A stretch of 64,000 bases of DNA from Fusobacteriaceae bacterium (GTDB lineage Bacteria; Fusobacteriota; Fusobacteriia; Fusobacteriales; Fusobacteriaceae), in assembly GCA_900764925.1 (NCBI GenBank), contig CAAFPW010000067.1, positions 8,813 to 72,812 on the forward strand, in the 5' to 3' direction. Shown piece by piece: positions 1 through 8,194 of the stretch (its first letter is position 1; the number at the start of each line of letters is the position of its first letter). The translations under genes were made by a program, and so were the position numbers. The notes under the pieces are model-generated. The model worked only from the letters and a program-made list of their open reading frames with translations. It was not told where the DNA came from and searched no databases.

Positions 1-1
1 A

Positions 2-1210
2 ATTATATTAAAAGCACATCCTCATTTTGAAAAGGTATTTTTAATATATGATAGACTTAATAGAGTAGTACAGGAAAACCTTGCAGGAATAAGAGTTGTA
101 AAGTCTTATGTAAGAGATGAATATGAAAATAAAAAATTTGATAATATATCTAAAGAGGTTTATTATAGATTTAAAACAGCTGAAAAGATAGTGGCTTGGA
201 ATGCTCCATTGATGCAATTTTCTGTATATACATCTATTTTGATGATAGCTTGGTTAGCTGCTAGACTTATAGTATCTAATGAGATGACTACTGGAGAGCT
301 TATGAGTATGATAGTTTATGCTATACAGATATTATCGAGCTTAATGATGATATCAATGGTTTTTGTCTTAGTCATTATAGCAGAATCATCAGCAAAAAGA
401 ATAGTTGAGGTTTTAAAAGAGGAGAGTGATTTGAGATCGCCTGAAAATTCCATAAAGAGTGTAAAAGATGGAAGTATTGAATTTAAAAATGTTAATTTTA
501 GTTATATAGATGATGAGGAGAAAAGAGTTTTAAAAAATATTGATCTCACTATAAAATCTGGAGAAACTATTGGAATTATTGGAGGAACAGGAAGTTCAAA
601 GAGTACTTTAGTTCAGTTAATACCTAGACTTTATGATACAAAAGATGGACAGGTCAAAGTAGGGGGAAGAGATGTAAAAGAGTATGATTTGGAAATACTT
701 AGAAATGAAGTAGCTATGGTTTTACAAAAAAATACTCTATTTTCAGGAAGTATAAAAGAGAATCTACGTTGGGGAAATGAAAAAGCCACAGATGAAGAGA
801 TAGTAAATGCTTGTAAATTGGCTCAAGCTGATGAGTTTATAAGAAATTTTCCAGCTCAATATGATACTCATATAGAACAGGGAGGAACCAATGTATCTGG
901 AGGACAAAAACAGAGGTTATGTATTGCTAGAGCACTTTTAAAGAATCCAAAAATCTTAATTTTAGATGACTCAACAAGTGCAGTAGATACAAAAACAGAT
1001 GCTTTGTTGAGAAAAGCTTTTCGTGAAGTTATTCCAACTACAACTAAGATAATAATAGCTCAAAGAATATCTTCTATTGAAGATGCTGATAGGATAATTG
1101 TAATGGATAGAGGGGAAATCGTAGGAGTTGGAACTTCAAAAGAGCTCCTAGAAAGTAATAGTATCTATAGAGAGATTTATGATTCACAAGTAAGAGGAGG
1201 TGTAAAATAA
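2..1210 (+). CDS. ABC exporter half-transporter, degenerate-site subunit (5' partial)
   Basis: The frame is open from the first bases of the window, so the N-terminus lies outside. What is visible is the end of a type IV exporter membrane domain followed by a nucleotide-binding domain. The Walker A motif is GGTGSSKST (nt 581-607), the signature is VSGGQ, and Walker B is LILDD (nt about 956-970), where the usual catalytic glutamate is aspartate. The switch histidine is glutamine (IIIAQR, nt about 1061). These changes are known from the degenerate subunit of heterodimeric multidrug or lipid exporters such as BmrCD or TM287/288. The stop codon overlaps the ATG of the next gene by one base (TAATG), which fits translational coupling with its partner. 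The substrate cannot be told from sequence. Confidence 0.93.
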   Translation: MILKAHPHFEKVFLIYDRLNRVVQENLAGIRVVKSYVRDEYENKKFDNISKEVYYRFKTAEKIVAWNAPLMQFSVYTSILMIAWLAARLIVSNEMTTGELMSMIVYAIQILSSLMMISMVFVLVIIAESSAKRIVEVLKEESDLRSPENSIKSVKDGSIEFKNVNFSYIDDEEKRVLKNIDLTIKSGETIGIIGGTGSSKSTLVQLIPRLYDTKDGQVKVGGRDVKEYDLEILRNEVAMVLQKNTLFSGSIKENLRWGNEKATDEEIVNACKLAQADEFIRNFPAQYDTHIEQGGTNVSGGQKQRLCIARALLKNPKILILDDSTSAVDTKTDALLRKAFREVIPTTTKIIIAQRISSIEDADRIIVMDRGEIVGVGTSKELLESNSIYREIYDSQVRGGVK

Positions 1211-3066
1211 TGGCAAGAAAGAAAACAGCTTTGAGACTTATGAGCTATGTTGCAAGTACTTATAAGGTACAGTTTATAGTTGTGGTTATAGCAATAATAA
1301 TAAGTGCTGTGGCTGGAATGGCAGGACCGATGTTCCTACTATACCTGATTGATGATTATATTACACCTTTGATAGGAAATCAAAATCCAGATTTTACAGG
1401 ATTAGCAAAAGCTGTATTAGGATTTGCAACTATTTATTCAGTAGGAATAATTTGTACATATATATACAATCGTTTAATGGTAAATATAGGGCAAGGAGTT
1501 TTAAAACGTATTCGTGATGATATGTTTAATCATATGCAAAAATTACCAATCAGATACTTTGATACTCACCCTCATGGGGAGGTAATGAGCCTTTATACCA
1601 ATGATACAGATACTTTACGTCAGATGATAAGTCAAAGTATTCCACAGACTTTAGCTGCCTTTGTAACAATAGTTACCATATTTATTTTGATGATAATGCT
1701 GAGCTTACCATTAGCTATGCTTACAGTATTCATAGTTATTTTGATGTTGACAGTAATAAGAAAAATTGGTGGAAAGAGTGGAAGTTATTTTGTCAAACAA
1801 CAAAAGGAATTGAGTAAGGTAAGTGGCTTTATTGAAGAGATGATGACAGGACAAAAAGTTATAAAGGTGTTTTGTCATGAAGAAAGAGCTAAGAAGGATT
1901 TTGATATATTAAATGAGAGGCTTTTTGAGAGTACAACAGCAGCAAATAAGTATGCTAATATTTTGATGCCAATTATGGGAAATATTGGGAATCTACACTA
2001 TGTATTGACAGTTTTTGTTGGAGCTCTATTGGTAGTAACAGGGACAGCTACAATGACATTGGGAACAATAGCTACTTTTTTACAATTGACTCGTAGTTTT
2101 ACCCAGCCTTTTAGTATGATAGCTCAGCAGATAAACTTTATAGTTATGGCTTTAGCGGGAGCAGAGAGAATCTTTACCATGTTAGATGAAGAGATTGAGG
2201 TAGATGATGGGTATGTAACTCTTGTAAATGCTAAAAAAGATGAGAATGGAAATATAGTGGAGTGTAAAGAATTTACACAGATGTGGGCTTGGAAACATCC
2301 ACATGGAAATGGAACTCTCACTTATACTGAACTAAAGGGAGATGTACGTTTCTTTGATATGACCTTTGCATATAATCCTAAAAAGACAATTTTACATAAT
2401 TTGAGTTTATATGCTAAACCAGGGCAAAAAATAGCTTTTGTAGGATCTACAGGAGCAGGGAAAACAACAATTACTAATTTAATAAATAGATTTTATGATG
2501 TAGCAGATGGAAAGATACGTTATGATGGAATCAATATAAATAAGATAAAGAAAGCAGATTTGCGTCGTAGTTTAGGAGTTGTTCTACAAGATACTCATCT
2601 CTTTACAGGAACTATTATGGAAAATATTCGTTATGGTAAACTAGATGCCACAGATGAAGAGGTCTATCAAGCAGCAAAATTAGCTAATGCTGATGATTTT
2701 ATAAAGCTTTTACCAGATGGATATAATACTGTAATTTCAGGAATGGAGAGTGAACTATCTCAAGGACAATGTCAACTGTTAGCAATTGCTAGAGCAGCTA
2801 TAGCTAATCCACCAGTGTTGATATTAGATGAGGCTACTTCAAGTATAGATACAAGGACAGAAGCAATAGTTCAAAGAGGAATGGATGCTTTGATGAAAGG
2901 ACGTACAGTTTTTGTCATAGCTCATAGATTATCTACAATTAGAAACTCTGACGCAATAATGGTACTTGAACATGGAAGAATAATTGAGAGAGGAACTCAT
3001 GATGAATTACTAGCTAAAAAAGGAACTTATTATCAATTATACACAGGAGCCATAGAATTAGATTAG
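1210..3066 (+). CDS. ABC exporter half-transporter, catalytic subunit
   Basis: Full-length half-transporter of 618 residues: an exporter membrane domain (about 1-320) and an ATPase domain (about 378-618). Walker A GSTGAGKT is at 412-419, Walker B ends in the catalytic E541 (LILDEATSS), and the switch H572 is present. The signature reads LSQGQ (516-520) rather than LSGGQ. With the preceding subunit this gives one competent ATP site (this Walker A/B with the partner's SGGQ) and one degenerate site. About 45 extra residues rich in charged and aromatic positions (about 333-377, containing WAWKHPHGNG) sit between the two domains; from memory this insert is common in clostridial homologues. Inferred role: drug or lipid export by a heterodimer. 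Confidence 0.95.
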   Translation: MARKKTALRLMSYVASTYKVQFIVVVIAIIISAVAGMAGPMFLLYLIDDYITPLIGNQNPDFTGLAKAVLGFATIYSVGIICTYIYNRLMVNIGQGVLKRIRDDMFNHMQKLPIRYFDTHPHGEVMSLYTNDTDTLRQMISQSIPQTLAAFVTIVTIFILMIMLSLPLAMLTVFIVILMLTVIRKIGGKSGSYFVKQQKELSKVSGFIEEMMTGQKVIKVFCHEERAKKDFDILNERLFESTTAANKYANILMPIMGNIGNLHYVLTVFVGALLVVTGTATMTLGTIATFLQLTRSFTQPFSMIAQQINFIVMALAGAERIFTMLDEEIEVDDGYVTLVNAKKDENGNIVECKEFTQMWAWKHPHGNGTLTYTELKGDVRFFDMTFAYNPKKTILHNLSLYAKPGQKIAFVGSTGAGKTTITNLINRFYDVADGKIRYDGININKIKKADLRRSLGVVLQDTHLFTGTIMENIRYGKLDATDEEVYQAAKLANADDFIKLLPDGYNTVISGMESELSQGQCQLLAIARAAIANPPVLILDEATSSIDTRTEAIVQRGMDALMKGRTVFVIAHRLSTIRNSDAIMVLEHGRIIERGTHDELLAKKGTYYQLYTGAIELD

Positions 3067-3084
3067 AAGCTTATAATAAAAATG

Positions 3085-3121
3085 AAAATGGAGTTACTAC
3101 ATTTGTAATAACTCCATTTTA
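3085..3121. terminator. Bidirectional intrinsic terminator
   Basis: A perfect 12-bp stem, AAAATGGAGTTA (3085-3096) with TAACTCCATTTT (3109-3120), with A-rich and T-rich flanks. It lies between the converging ABC exporter and MORN-repeat genes and can serve both. Confidence 0.85.
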
Positions 3122-3143
3122 TGATAACGAGGTTTAATTATGG

Positions 3144-3695
3144 CTATTTAATTTGTTCAATACCATTAATATAAGTACAATCTTTAATAAGTTTTCCAGT
3201 TGAATCGTATTCTCTGTATCTTCCATGTAACTTTCCATGATCAGTATAGTGACACTCTAAATGTAGAGTTCCATTAGAATAGTATTCTTTATATAGTCCA
3301 AACATAGCACCATTTTTTAAATTTACACTAAGTTTCATCTGACCATTAGGATAGTATTTTATATTTTTACTTGTAGTAGAAGTAGTTTCATAAAAAGCAG
3401 TTCTTTTTAATTTTCCATTTGGATAATACTCTTCTAGTAGTCCTTTAGTTTCACCATCTACAAGATGACGAATAGAACTTAATTTACCATCACTATAGAA
3501 TGTTTCATAGACACCATCAATATTTCCATTTTTATAAAACTTTCTAGTTTCAACTTGTCCATTCATATAGTAAGATTTATATTCACCCTCTCTGATACCA
3601 TTAACATAGTTTTTTTCCTCTTGTATAGCACCGTTGTCATAGGTTTTAATCCATAACCCTTCTTTTTTTCCATCTTTATTGTATTGATTAGTCAT
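3144..3695 (-). CDS. MORN/YwqK-type repeat protein
   Basis: A 183-residue protein made almost entirely of about seven repeats of some 22-24 residues, each built on a pattern like YYxNGxLxxxxxYxNGxxxGxY. This is the MORN/YwqK repeat typical of proteins annotated as toxin-antitoxin YwqK-family antitoxins; that name is inherited and its meaning is uncertain. I start at the ATG at 3695 because GGAGGG lies just upstream; an open frame continues 22 codons further but without a ribosome site. There is no signal peptide, so it is probably cytoplasmic. It is the last gene after the regulator, malX-like and malY-like genes, and may be read with them. No toxin gene is adjacent. The function is unknown. 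Confidence 0.75.
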   Translation of the reverse strand: MTNQYNKDGKKEGLWIKTYDNGAIQEEKNYVNGIREGEYKSYYMNGQVETRKFYKNGNIDGVYETFYSDGKLSSIRHLVDGETKGLLEEYYPNGKLKRTAFYETTSTTSKNIKYYPNGQMKLSVNLKNGAMFGLYKEYYSNGTLHLECHYTDHGKLHGRYREYDSTGKLIKDCTYINGIEQIK

Positions 3696-3791
3696 AATTA
3701 TTCCCTCCTCTGTCAATAATACCGTAATTAAATCTATCAGCTTAATACAAGTATACTCCATAAAATAAAATAAATAAAGAGAAAAAAATAA

Positions 3792-4964
3792 TTATTTTTT
3801 AAGAGTTGTTACTGCTAATTTTATTCTTGAAAGACCATCTTCAACTTTTTTTCTTGGACATCCCACATTAAATCTTAAATATTTTTCTCCCTCTTCTCCA
3901 TAAGTAAGTCCTGGCATAATAGCTACTTTTCCAATATCTATTAAAGCTTTTTGAAACTCTTCACTAGATATATTTAATCTTGAAAAATCTATCCAAGCAA
4001 AATAACAACCATCAGGAATATCACAGCTTAATTCTGGAATATTTTCCTCTAAATATTTTTTAACAAATTCTATATTTTCTTTTGTGTATTTTAAAAGCTC
4101 ATCTACCCAATAACTACAACTATTATAAGCTGTAATAGTAGCGATTACTCCTAAAATACTTGGAGATGAAAGAGCTTCTTTATTTTTTAAAATTCTTAAA
4201 TATTCATCCCTGTCATCTGAGGTAGTACAAAGTATATAAGCTCCTCCTAGAGCTGGAGTATTAAAGGTTTTAGAAGCAGCAGTACAGATAGCTATATTTT
4301 CAATATACTCCTTTGCAACTTTTAAAATAGGAGTATGTTTGCCATTATAAACTATATCCATATGTATCTCATCTGATATTATAAAAACGTTATATTTTTT
4401 ACAAATAGAGATAATTTTCTCTAACTCATCTTTGCTCCATACTTTTCCAACTGGATTATGTGGACTACACATCAAAAATATTTTTGAAATTTTACATTTT
4501 TCTTCAAAATCGTTAAAATTAACTTCATAATTTTTACCATTTTTTATAAGAGATGAAGTTATAATCTTTCTATCATTATCAGCTATCACTTTAAAAAAAC
4601 CATCATAGGCTGGGGTAAAAACAAGTACCCCATCACCTTTTTTAGACTTCATCTCTATAAATTTTGCTACTGAATATATTACACTTGGTGCATATAATAT
4701 CCATTCTTTATCTATTTGAAAATTAAACCTTGAGTTATACCAAAACTCTATTGAATTTTTAAAATCTTCATTGTTCCATCTACTATACCCAAATACCCCA
4801 TGATTAACTCTTTTTATTAATGCTTCAACTATCTCTTGTGGAGCTTGAAAATCCATATCTGAGATAGTGAATGGTAAAAGTCCATCTTTTCCAAATCTAT
4901 CTTTTACATAATCCCACTGTGTACAATAAGTCCCTCTTCTATCAATGACAGTATTAAAATTCAT
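3792..4964 (-). CDS. malY: MalY/PatB-family PLP-dependent C-S lyase / aminotransferase
   Basis: A fold-type I PLP enzyme of 390 residues, the usual family length. The sequence shows the substrate-side YSRW near 60-63, SPHNPVGKVW (167-176), SDEIH with D198, and the PLP lysine K232 in ASKTFN. MalY/PatB enzymes cleave cystathionine or cysteine to an oxo acid, ammonia and H2S or homocysteine; E. coli MalY also inhibits the activator MalT. The gene follows a MalX-like PTS permease with 12 bases between, the same pairing as E. coli malXY. Whether the role here is sulfur metabolism, sugar control or both is open. H2S production from cysteine is a known fusobacterial trait, so the lyase reading is plausible. 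Confidence 0.88.
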   Translation of the reverse strand: MNFNTVIDRRGTYCTQWDYVKDRFGKDGLLPFTISDMDFQAPQEIVEALIKRVNHGVFGYSRWNNEDFKNSIEFWYNSRFNFQIDKEWILYAPSVIYSVAKFIEMKSKKGDGVLVFTPAYDGFFKVIADNDRKIITSSLIKNGKNYEVNFNDFEEKCKISKIFLMCSPHNPVGKVWSKDELEKIISICKKYNVFIISDEIHMDIVYNGKHTPILKVAKEYIENIAICTAASKTFNTPALGGAYILCTTSDDRDEYLRILKNKEALSSPSILGVIATITAYNSCSYWVDELLKYTKENIEFVKKYLEENIPELSCDIPDGCYFAWIDFSRLNISSEEFQKALIDIGKVAIMPGLTYGEEGEKYLRFNVGCPRKKVEDGLSRIKLAVTTLKK

Positions 4965-4976
4965 CTATTTCACCTA

Positions 4977-6509
4977 CTACTTAATAAGTTTATCTAATTT
5001 ATTTTTTACAACATGTACTTGTGGTCCTATTACAACTTGTAAGTTAGTTGCATCTAATTTAACAACAGCAATAGCACCAGTTGCTTTTATTTCATCCTCA
5101 TTTATAATACTCATATCATTAACTACTAATCTAAGTCTTGTAATACAGTTATCTAATGATACGATATTTTCTTTTCCTCCTAGAGCTTTTAGTAATCTTT
5201 CAGCATCAAAACCACCAAGTTTAATATCTGAATCATTAGTTACTAGCTCTCTTCCTGGAGTTTTTAAATCAAATTTTAAAATAGCATACTTAAATACAAA
5301 ATAATAGATAGCAAACCAAGCTATTCCCACAGGAATTACTAAATACCATTTTGTTCTAAATCCTTGTAAAATTCCAAAAACTATGAAATCAATTAAGTTA
5401 CCATCTGTATTTCCTATTGCTACTTTTAAGATTCCCATTGTCATAAATCCAAGTCCAACCATTATACAGTGGAAAAGATATAATACTGGTGATAGGAAAA
5501 GGAAGATAAACTCTAGTGGTTCTGTAATTCCTCCTATTACACAAGCTACAAGTCCAGAAGCTAAAAGGCCTTTAATCTTTCTTCTATTTTCAGGTCTAGC
5601 TGTATGATAGATAGCTAATGCTACTGCTGGTAATCCAAACATATATGAAGGCATCTTTCCTTGCGATAGGAATTTTGTAACACTAGGATCTAATACTCCG
5701 TTAGCAAATTCTCTATAGAAAATATTTAAAGCTCCATATACAGGTTCACCATTTACAATAGCCTCTCCTCCAGCTGATGTAAATCTTATCATTGCAACTA
5801 ATATATGGTGTAATCCAAATGGTCTTAATACTCCTTCACCTGCTCCAAATAGTAATGGACCAAATACTCCAGCTTTACCTATAAGCTCTCCAATTTTTAT
5901 AATGATTCCGTTGAAAAAAGGCCAAATTAATGGGATAACTAATCCAACTATTCCAACAATTACAGCTGTAGCTATAGGTACAAATCTAGCTCCACCAAAG
6001 AAAGCTAATGCATCAGGAAGTTTAATTTCACAGAATTTATCATGAATTTTATAAACAATGATACCTACTATAACTCCTCCAAGTACTCCTATATCTACAC
6101 TTTGAATACCAAAAACCATAGCTTGTCCAGCAGCTTTCATATTTTCTGGAGTAGCTAGAGTTCCTGTTACTTTTAAGAAGAAATTTGCTGTCATACTTGA
6201 CATTACAAATCCTACATATCCAGAAAAAGCTGCAACTCCTTTATCCTGTCTAGCAAGTCCTAAAGGAATAGCCATAGCAAACATTATTGGTAGATTTGAA
6301 AATGCAAAGGAACCAATAGTTGACATAAATTCAAAAAATAATTTGATAACTGGGACTTTTAAAAATGGAAGTATTTCTGCTGTAACAGAACTAGCAAATG
6401 AACTTCCTATCCCCAACATAATACCACATGCTGCTAATAAAGATACTGGTAACATAAATGTTTTCCCCAATCCCTGGAAAAACTCCCAGAAACTAACTTT
6501 TTTACTCAT
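4977..6509 (-). CDS. malX: PTS transporter EIICB, glucose/maltose (MalX) type
   Basis: A 510-residue PTS permease with an EIIC membrane domain (about 1-410; several hydrophobic segments, with GAGEGVLRPFGLHH and GGITEPLEF typical of the glucose superfamily) and a C-terminal EIIB domain with the phosphorylated cysteine C455 in NCITRLR. No EIIA domain is fused or adjacent, so phosphate must come from an EIIA encoded elsewhere. It imports and phosphorylates a sugar at the inner membrane. The order regulator-malX-malY supports a MalX-like assignment, but glucose, maltose or another glucoside cannot be told apart from sequence alone. Confidence 0.9.
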   Translation of the reverse strand: MSKKVSFWEFFQGLGKTFMLPVSLLAACGIMLGIGSSFASSVTAEILPFLKVPVIKLFFEFMSTIGSFAFSNLPIMFAMAIPLGLARQDKGVAAFSGYVGFVMSSMTANFFLKVTGTLATPENMKAAGQAMVFGIQSVDIGVLGGVIVGIIVYKIHDKFCEIKLPDALAFFGGARFVPIATAVIVGIVGLVIPLIWPFFNGIIIKIGELIGKAGVFGPLLFGAGEGVLRPFGLHHILVAMIRFTSAGGEAIVNGEPVYGALNIFYREFANGVLDPSVTKFLSQGKMPSYMFGLPAVALAIYHTARPENRRKIKGLLASGLVACVIGGITEPLEFIFLFLSPVLYLFHCIMVGLGFMTMGILKVAIGNTDGNLIDFIVFGILQGFRTKWYLVIPVGIAWFAIYYFVFKYAILKFDLKTPGRELVTNDSDIKLGGFDAERLLKALGGKENIVSLDNCITRLRLVVNDMSIINEDEIKATGAIAVVKLDATNLQVVIGPQVHVVKNKLDKLIK

Positions 6510-6543
6510 AATTGAGAACCTCCTATATTATATTAATACACTT

Positions 6544-6572
6544 ATTATATATTTAAGATATTTTTTTGTTAA
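6544..6572 (-). promoter_or_regulatory. Promoter of the malX-malY genes
   Basis: Read on the minus strand: TTAACA (6567-6572), a 17-base spacer, then TATAAT (6544-6549), with GGAGG just before the malX ATG. The -35 box falls inside the inverted repeat at 6555-6585, so a bound regulator could block or recruit polymerase. Confidence 0.6.
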
Positions 6573-6585
6573 TATAAAATATCTT
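6555..6585. promoter_or_regulatory. Inverted repeat, candidate operator before malX
   Basis: A perfect 10-bp inverted repeat, AAGATATTTT and AAAATATCTT, separated by 11 bases and overlapping the malX -35 box. The adjacent PRD-type regulator is the natural candidate to bind it; this is inference. There is no T-run after the repeat on the minus strand, so a terminator is less likely. Confidence 0.45.
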
Positions 6586-6628
6586 TCAAAATTTTTTGAA
6601 ATAAAATTTTAGGAGGGTTATTTCTCTT

Positions 6629-7939
6629 TTAAATCTCTATTTTATTTTTAAATGTTCTAAGTATCTCCTGTTTAAATTTTTCTTCATTTAAATCTGTTGA
6701 ATATTTTTTAACAATATCGAGCAGCTTATTTATTGGTATTTTTCCCTCTTTTTCCATTTTGAGATATTTTTCACTCACTTTTGTAAGAAAGATTATCTCA
6801 TCCTCTCTAAAGGGTTCTTTTAGAATATGATTACAAGATTGAACAGTTGATTTTACAGTTTCATAAATATTTTTATCTAAATTTGGATTTTCCTCCCTTT
6901 TTATTAAGAAAAAATTATTCTTAATTCTATAAACTGCAGGAAGTAAATATTTTAAAATTTCCTCTCTATATTCTTGAGAATCAGAAAAATCAAATTCTAA
7001 GTGAGATGAGATTTCTTTACAAAATTCAGATATAAATTTTTCTACCAAAGAGATATTTTCGGAAAAATCATGTGAGTAGTATCCACTTATAAAATACTCT
7101 GTAAGATGAAAAAATTCAAAATTTAAGTTTTCAGGAATAATCTCTAGTAAAATATTTTTGATAATTTTATAATCTGCTAACTGCTTTAAAAATTCACTGT
7201 TATCCTTCTTTTGAATGATAAAATTTTTATCAATTCTCTCTATTGTTGGTATTAGATATATACACATCAATTTTTTAAATTTTGAGTCAAAATTTACATT
7301 TAATTCTTTTTCTATCTTTAAAATGATAGTGTAAAGATTGGAAGTATTGATATTATTTAGATATTTTTTTATTATTTTTAATTCCTCTTTTTCAGTTAGA
7401 TATATTTTATCTAAATATTGGATCTCGCCATCTTTTATATCTATATATTCCAAAAGTTTTAACAACTTTAGATGTCTTAATTTTTTCTCTTTTCCAACTA
7501 TAAAAATATTATTTTCCTCTCTTTCAAATTTGAGTTCAAATTCCTTTAAATACTCATTTAGAAAGAGAATATCTTTTTTTATTGTGGGACGGCTTATTCT
7601 TAAATATCTTTCAATATCTGTAATCTTAGTTTTTTCAGAAAAAAGATAATTAATTAAGATATAGTTTTCTCTCTCTTCTTTTGAAAAGATATAATTTTCA
7701 ATATCAACACTTTCGATAAAATTATTTAAATTACTTAAAGTTGTTTTCCAATATAACTCCCCTTTTTTTAAGTTTATTTTGGGCAATGAAAATTTTGTAA
7801 GATAATAGTTTAAATTATCTATGCTGTATCTTATATTTCTCTCTCCTACTTTATATTTTTCAGCTAAATATGAAAGAGGAAGTTTTTCATTTTTATTTAA
7901 TTCTTCAAGAATATTTAGTTCTTTTTTATTTAAACTCAT
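6629..7939 (-). CDS. PRD-domain transcriptional regulator
   Basis: A 436-residue protein with an N-terminal HTH (about 1-60, LSYLAEKYKVGERNIRYSID), a second HTH-like segment (about 100-135, DIERYLRISRPTIKKDI) and helical PRD-like regions after it. It resembles BglG/LicR/MtlR-family PTS-controlled activators but stops before any EIIB or EIIA domain. Members sense PTS phosphorylation state through PRD histidines, and two HTH segments point to a DNA-binding activator rather than an RNA antiterminator. It is transcribed towards malX, 119 bases away, and probably controls it. GGGGAGG precedes the ATG. Confidence 0.8.
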   Translation of the reverse strand: MSLNKKELNILEELNKNEKLPLSYLAEKYKVGERNIRYSIDNLNYYLTKFSLPKINLKKGELYWKTTLSNLNNFIESVDIENYIFSKEERENYILINYLFSEKTKITDIERYLRISRPTIKKDILFLNEYLKEFELKFEREENNIFIVGKEKKLRHLKLLKLLEYIDIKDGEIQYLDKIYLTEKEELKIIKKYLNNINTSNLYTIILKIEKELNVNFDSKFKKLMCIYLIPTIERIDKNFIIQKKDNSEFLKQLADYKIIKNILLEIIPENLNFEFFHLTEYFISGYYSHDFSENISLVEKFISEFCKEISSHLEFDFSDSQEYREEILKYLLPAVYRIKNNFFLIKREENPNLDKNIYETVKSTVQSCNHILKEPFREDEIIFLTKVSEKYLKMEKEGKIPINKLLDIVKKYSTDLNEEKFKQEILRTFKNKIEI

Positions 7940-7957
7940 ATTGACCTCCCCAATATA

Positions 7958-7986
7958 ATTAAAACATTTTTTTCAGATATAATCAA
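7958..7986 (-). promoter_or_regulatory. Promoter of the PRD regulator gene
   Basis: Read on the minus strand: TTGATT (7981-7986), a 17-base spacer and TTTAAT (7958-7963). It stands back to back with the metF-metH promoter; the two -35 boxes are seven bases apart. Confidence 0.5.
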
Positions 7987-7993
7987 GTTATCA

Positions 7994-8022
7994 TTGACAG
8001 AAAAAACGTAATATGGTAAAAT
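7994..8022 (+). promoter_or_regulatory. Promoter of the metF-metH leader
   Basis: TTGACA (7994-7999), 17-base spacer, TAAAAT (8017-8022) with a TGG extended -10. Transcription would begin near 8029, just before the riboswitch core. Confidence 0.8.
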
Positions 8023-8028
8023 TAACAA

Positions 8029-8138
8029 AATTAATCCATAGAGAGAGATTGAAGGACAGGCCTTGTGATATCTCAGCAACCTACTATTTTATAGTGTGGT
8101 GCTAATTCCTGATAGATGGTGAGTTATAAGAAAAGTTA
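8029..8138 (+). ncRNA. SAM-I (S-box) riboswitch aptamer
   Basis: The conserved SAM-I core is present in order: GAGAT (P2 5' side), GAAGGAC, AGGCC, TGATATCTC closing P2, CAGCAACC, a small P3 hairpin (ACTATTTTATAGT) and GGTGCTAATTCC. S-box RNAs bind S-adenosylmethionine and turn methionine genes off when it is abundant. The genes behind it are metF and metH, which fits. I could not trace a convincing P1 stem by eye, so the exact ends are approximate. Confidence 0.9.
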
Positions 8139-8139
8139 G

Positions 8140-8174
8140 ACTTCTTTTATCTATCAGATAAGAGAAGTTTTTTT
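8140..8174 (+). terminator. Riboswitch-controlled intrinsic terminator
   Basis: A 12-bp stem, ACTTCTTTTATC (8140-8151) with GATAAGAGAAGT (8157-8168), and a T-run. CTGATAGAT at 8109-8117 is exactly complementary to ATCTATCAG at 8149-8157, so an antiterminator pairing would break this stem. This is the expected switch: SAM bound gives termination, SAM free gives read-through into metF. Confidence 0.88.
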
Positions 8175-8194
8175 ATTTTATTTAGGAGGGAAAG

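Noticed and set aside
3144..3695. Toxin-antitoxin system at the MORN/YwqK gene
   Set aside because: The family name suggests it, but there is no adjacent toxin gene; neighbours are metabolic.
7338..7649. A 103-codon plus-strand frame inside the PRD regulator
   Set aside because: Phe/Ser/Ile-rich reverse shadow with no ribosome site.
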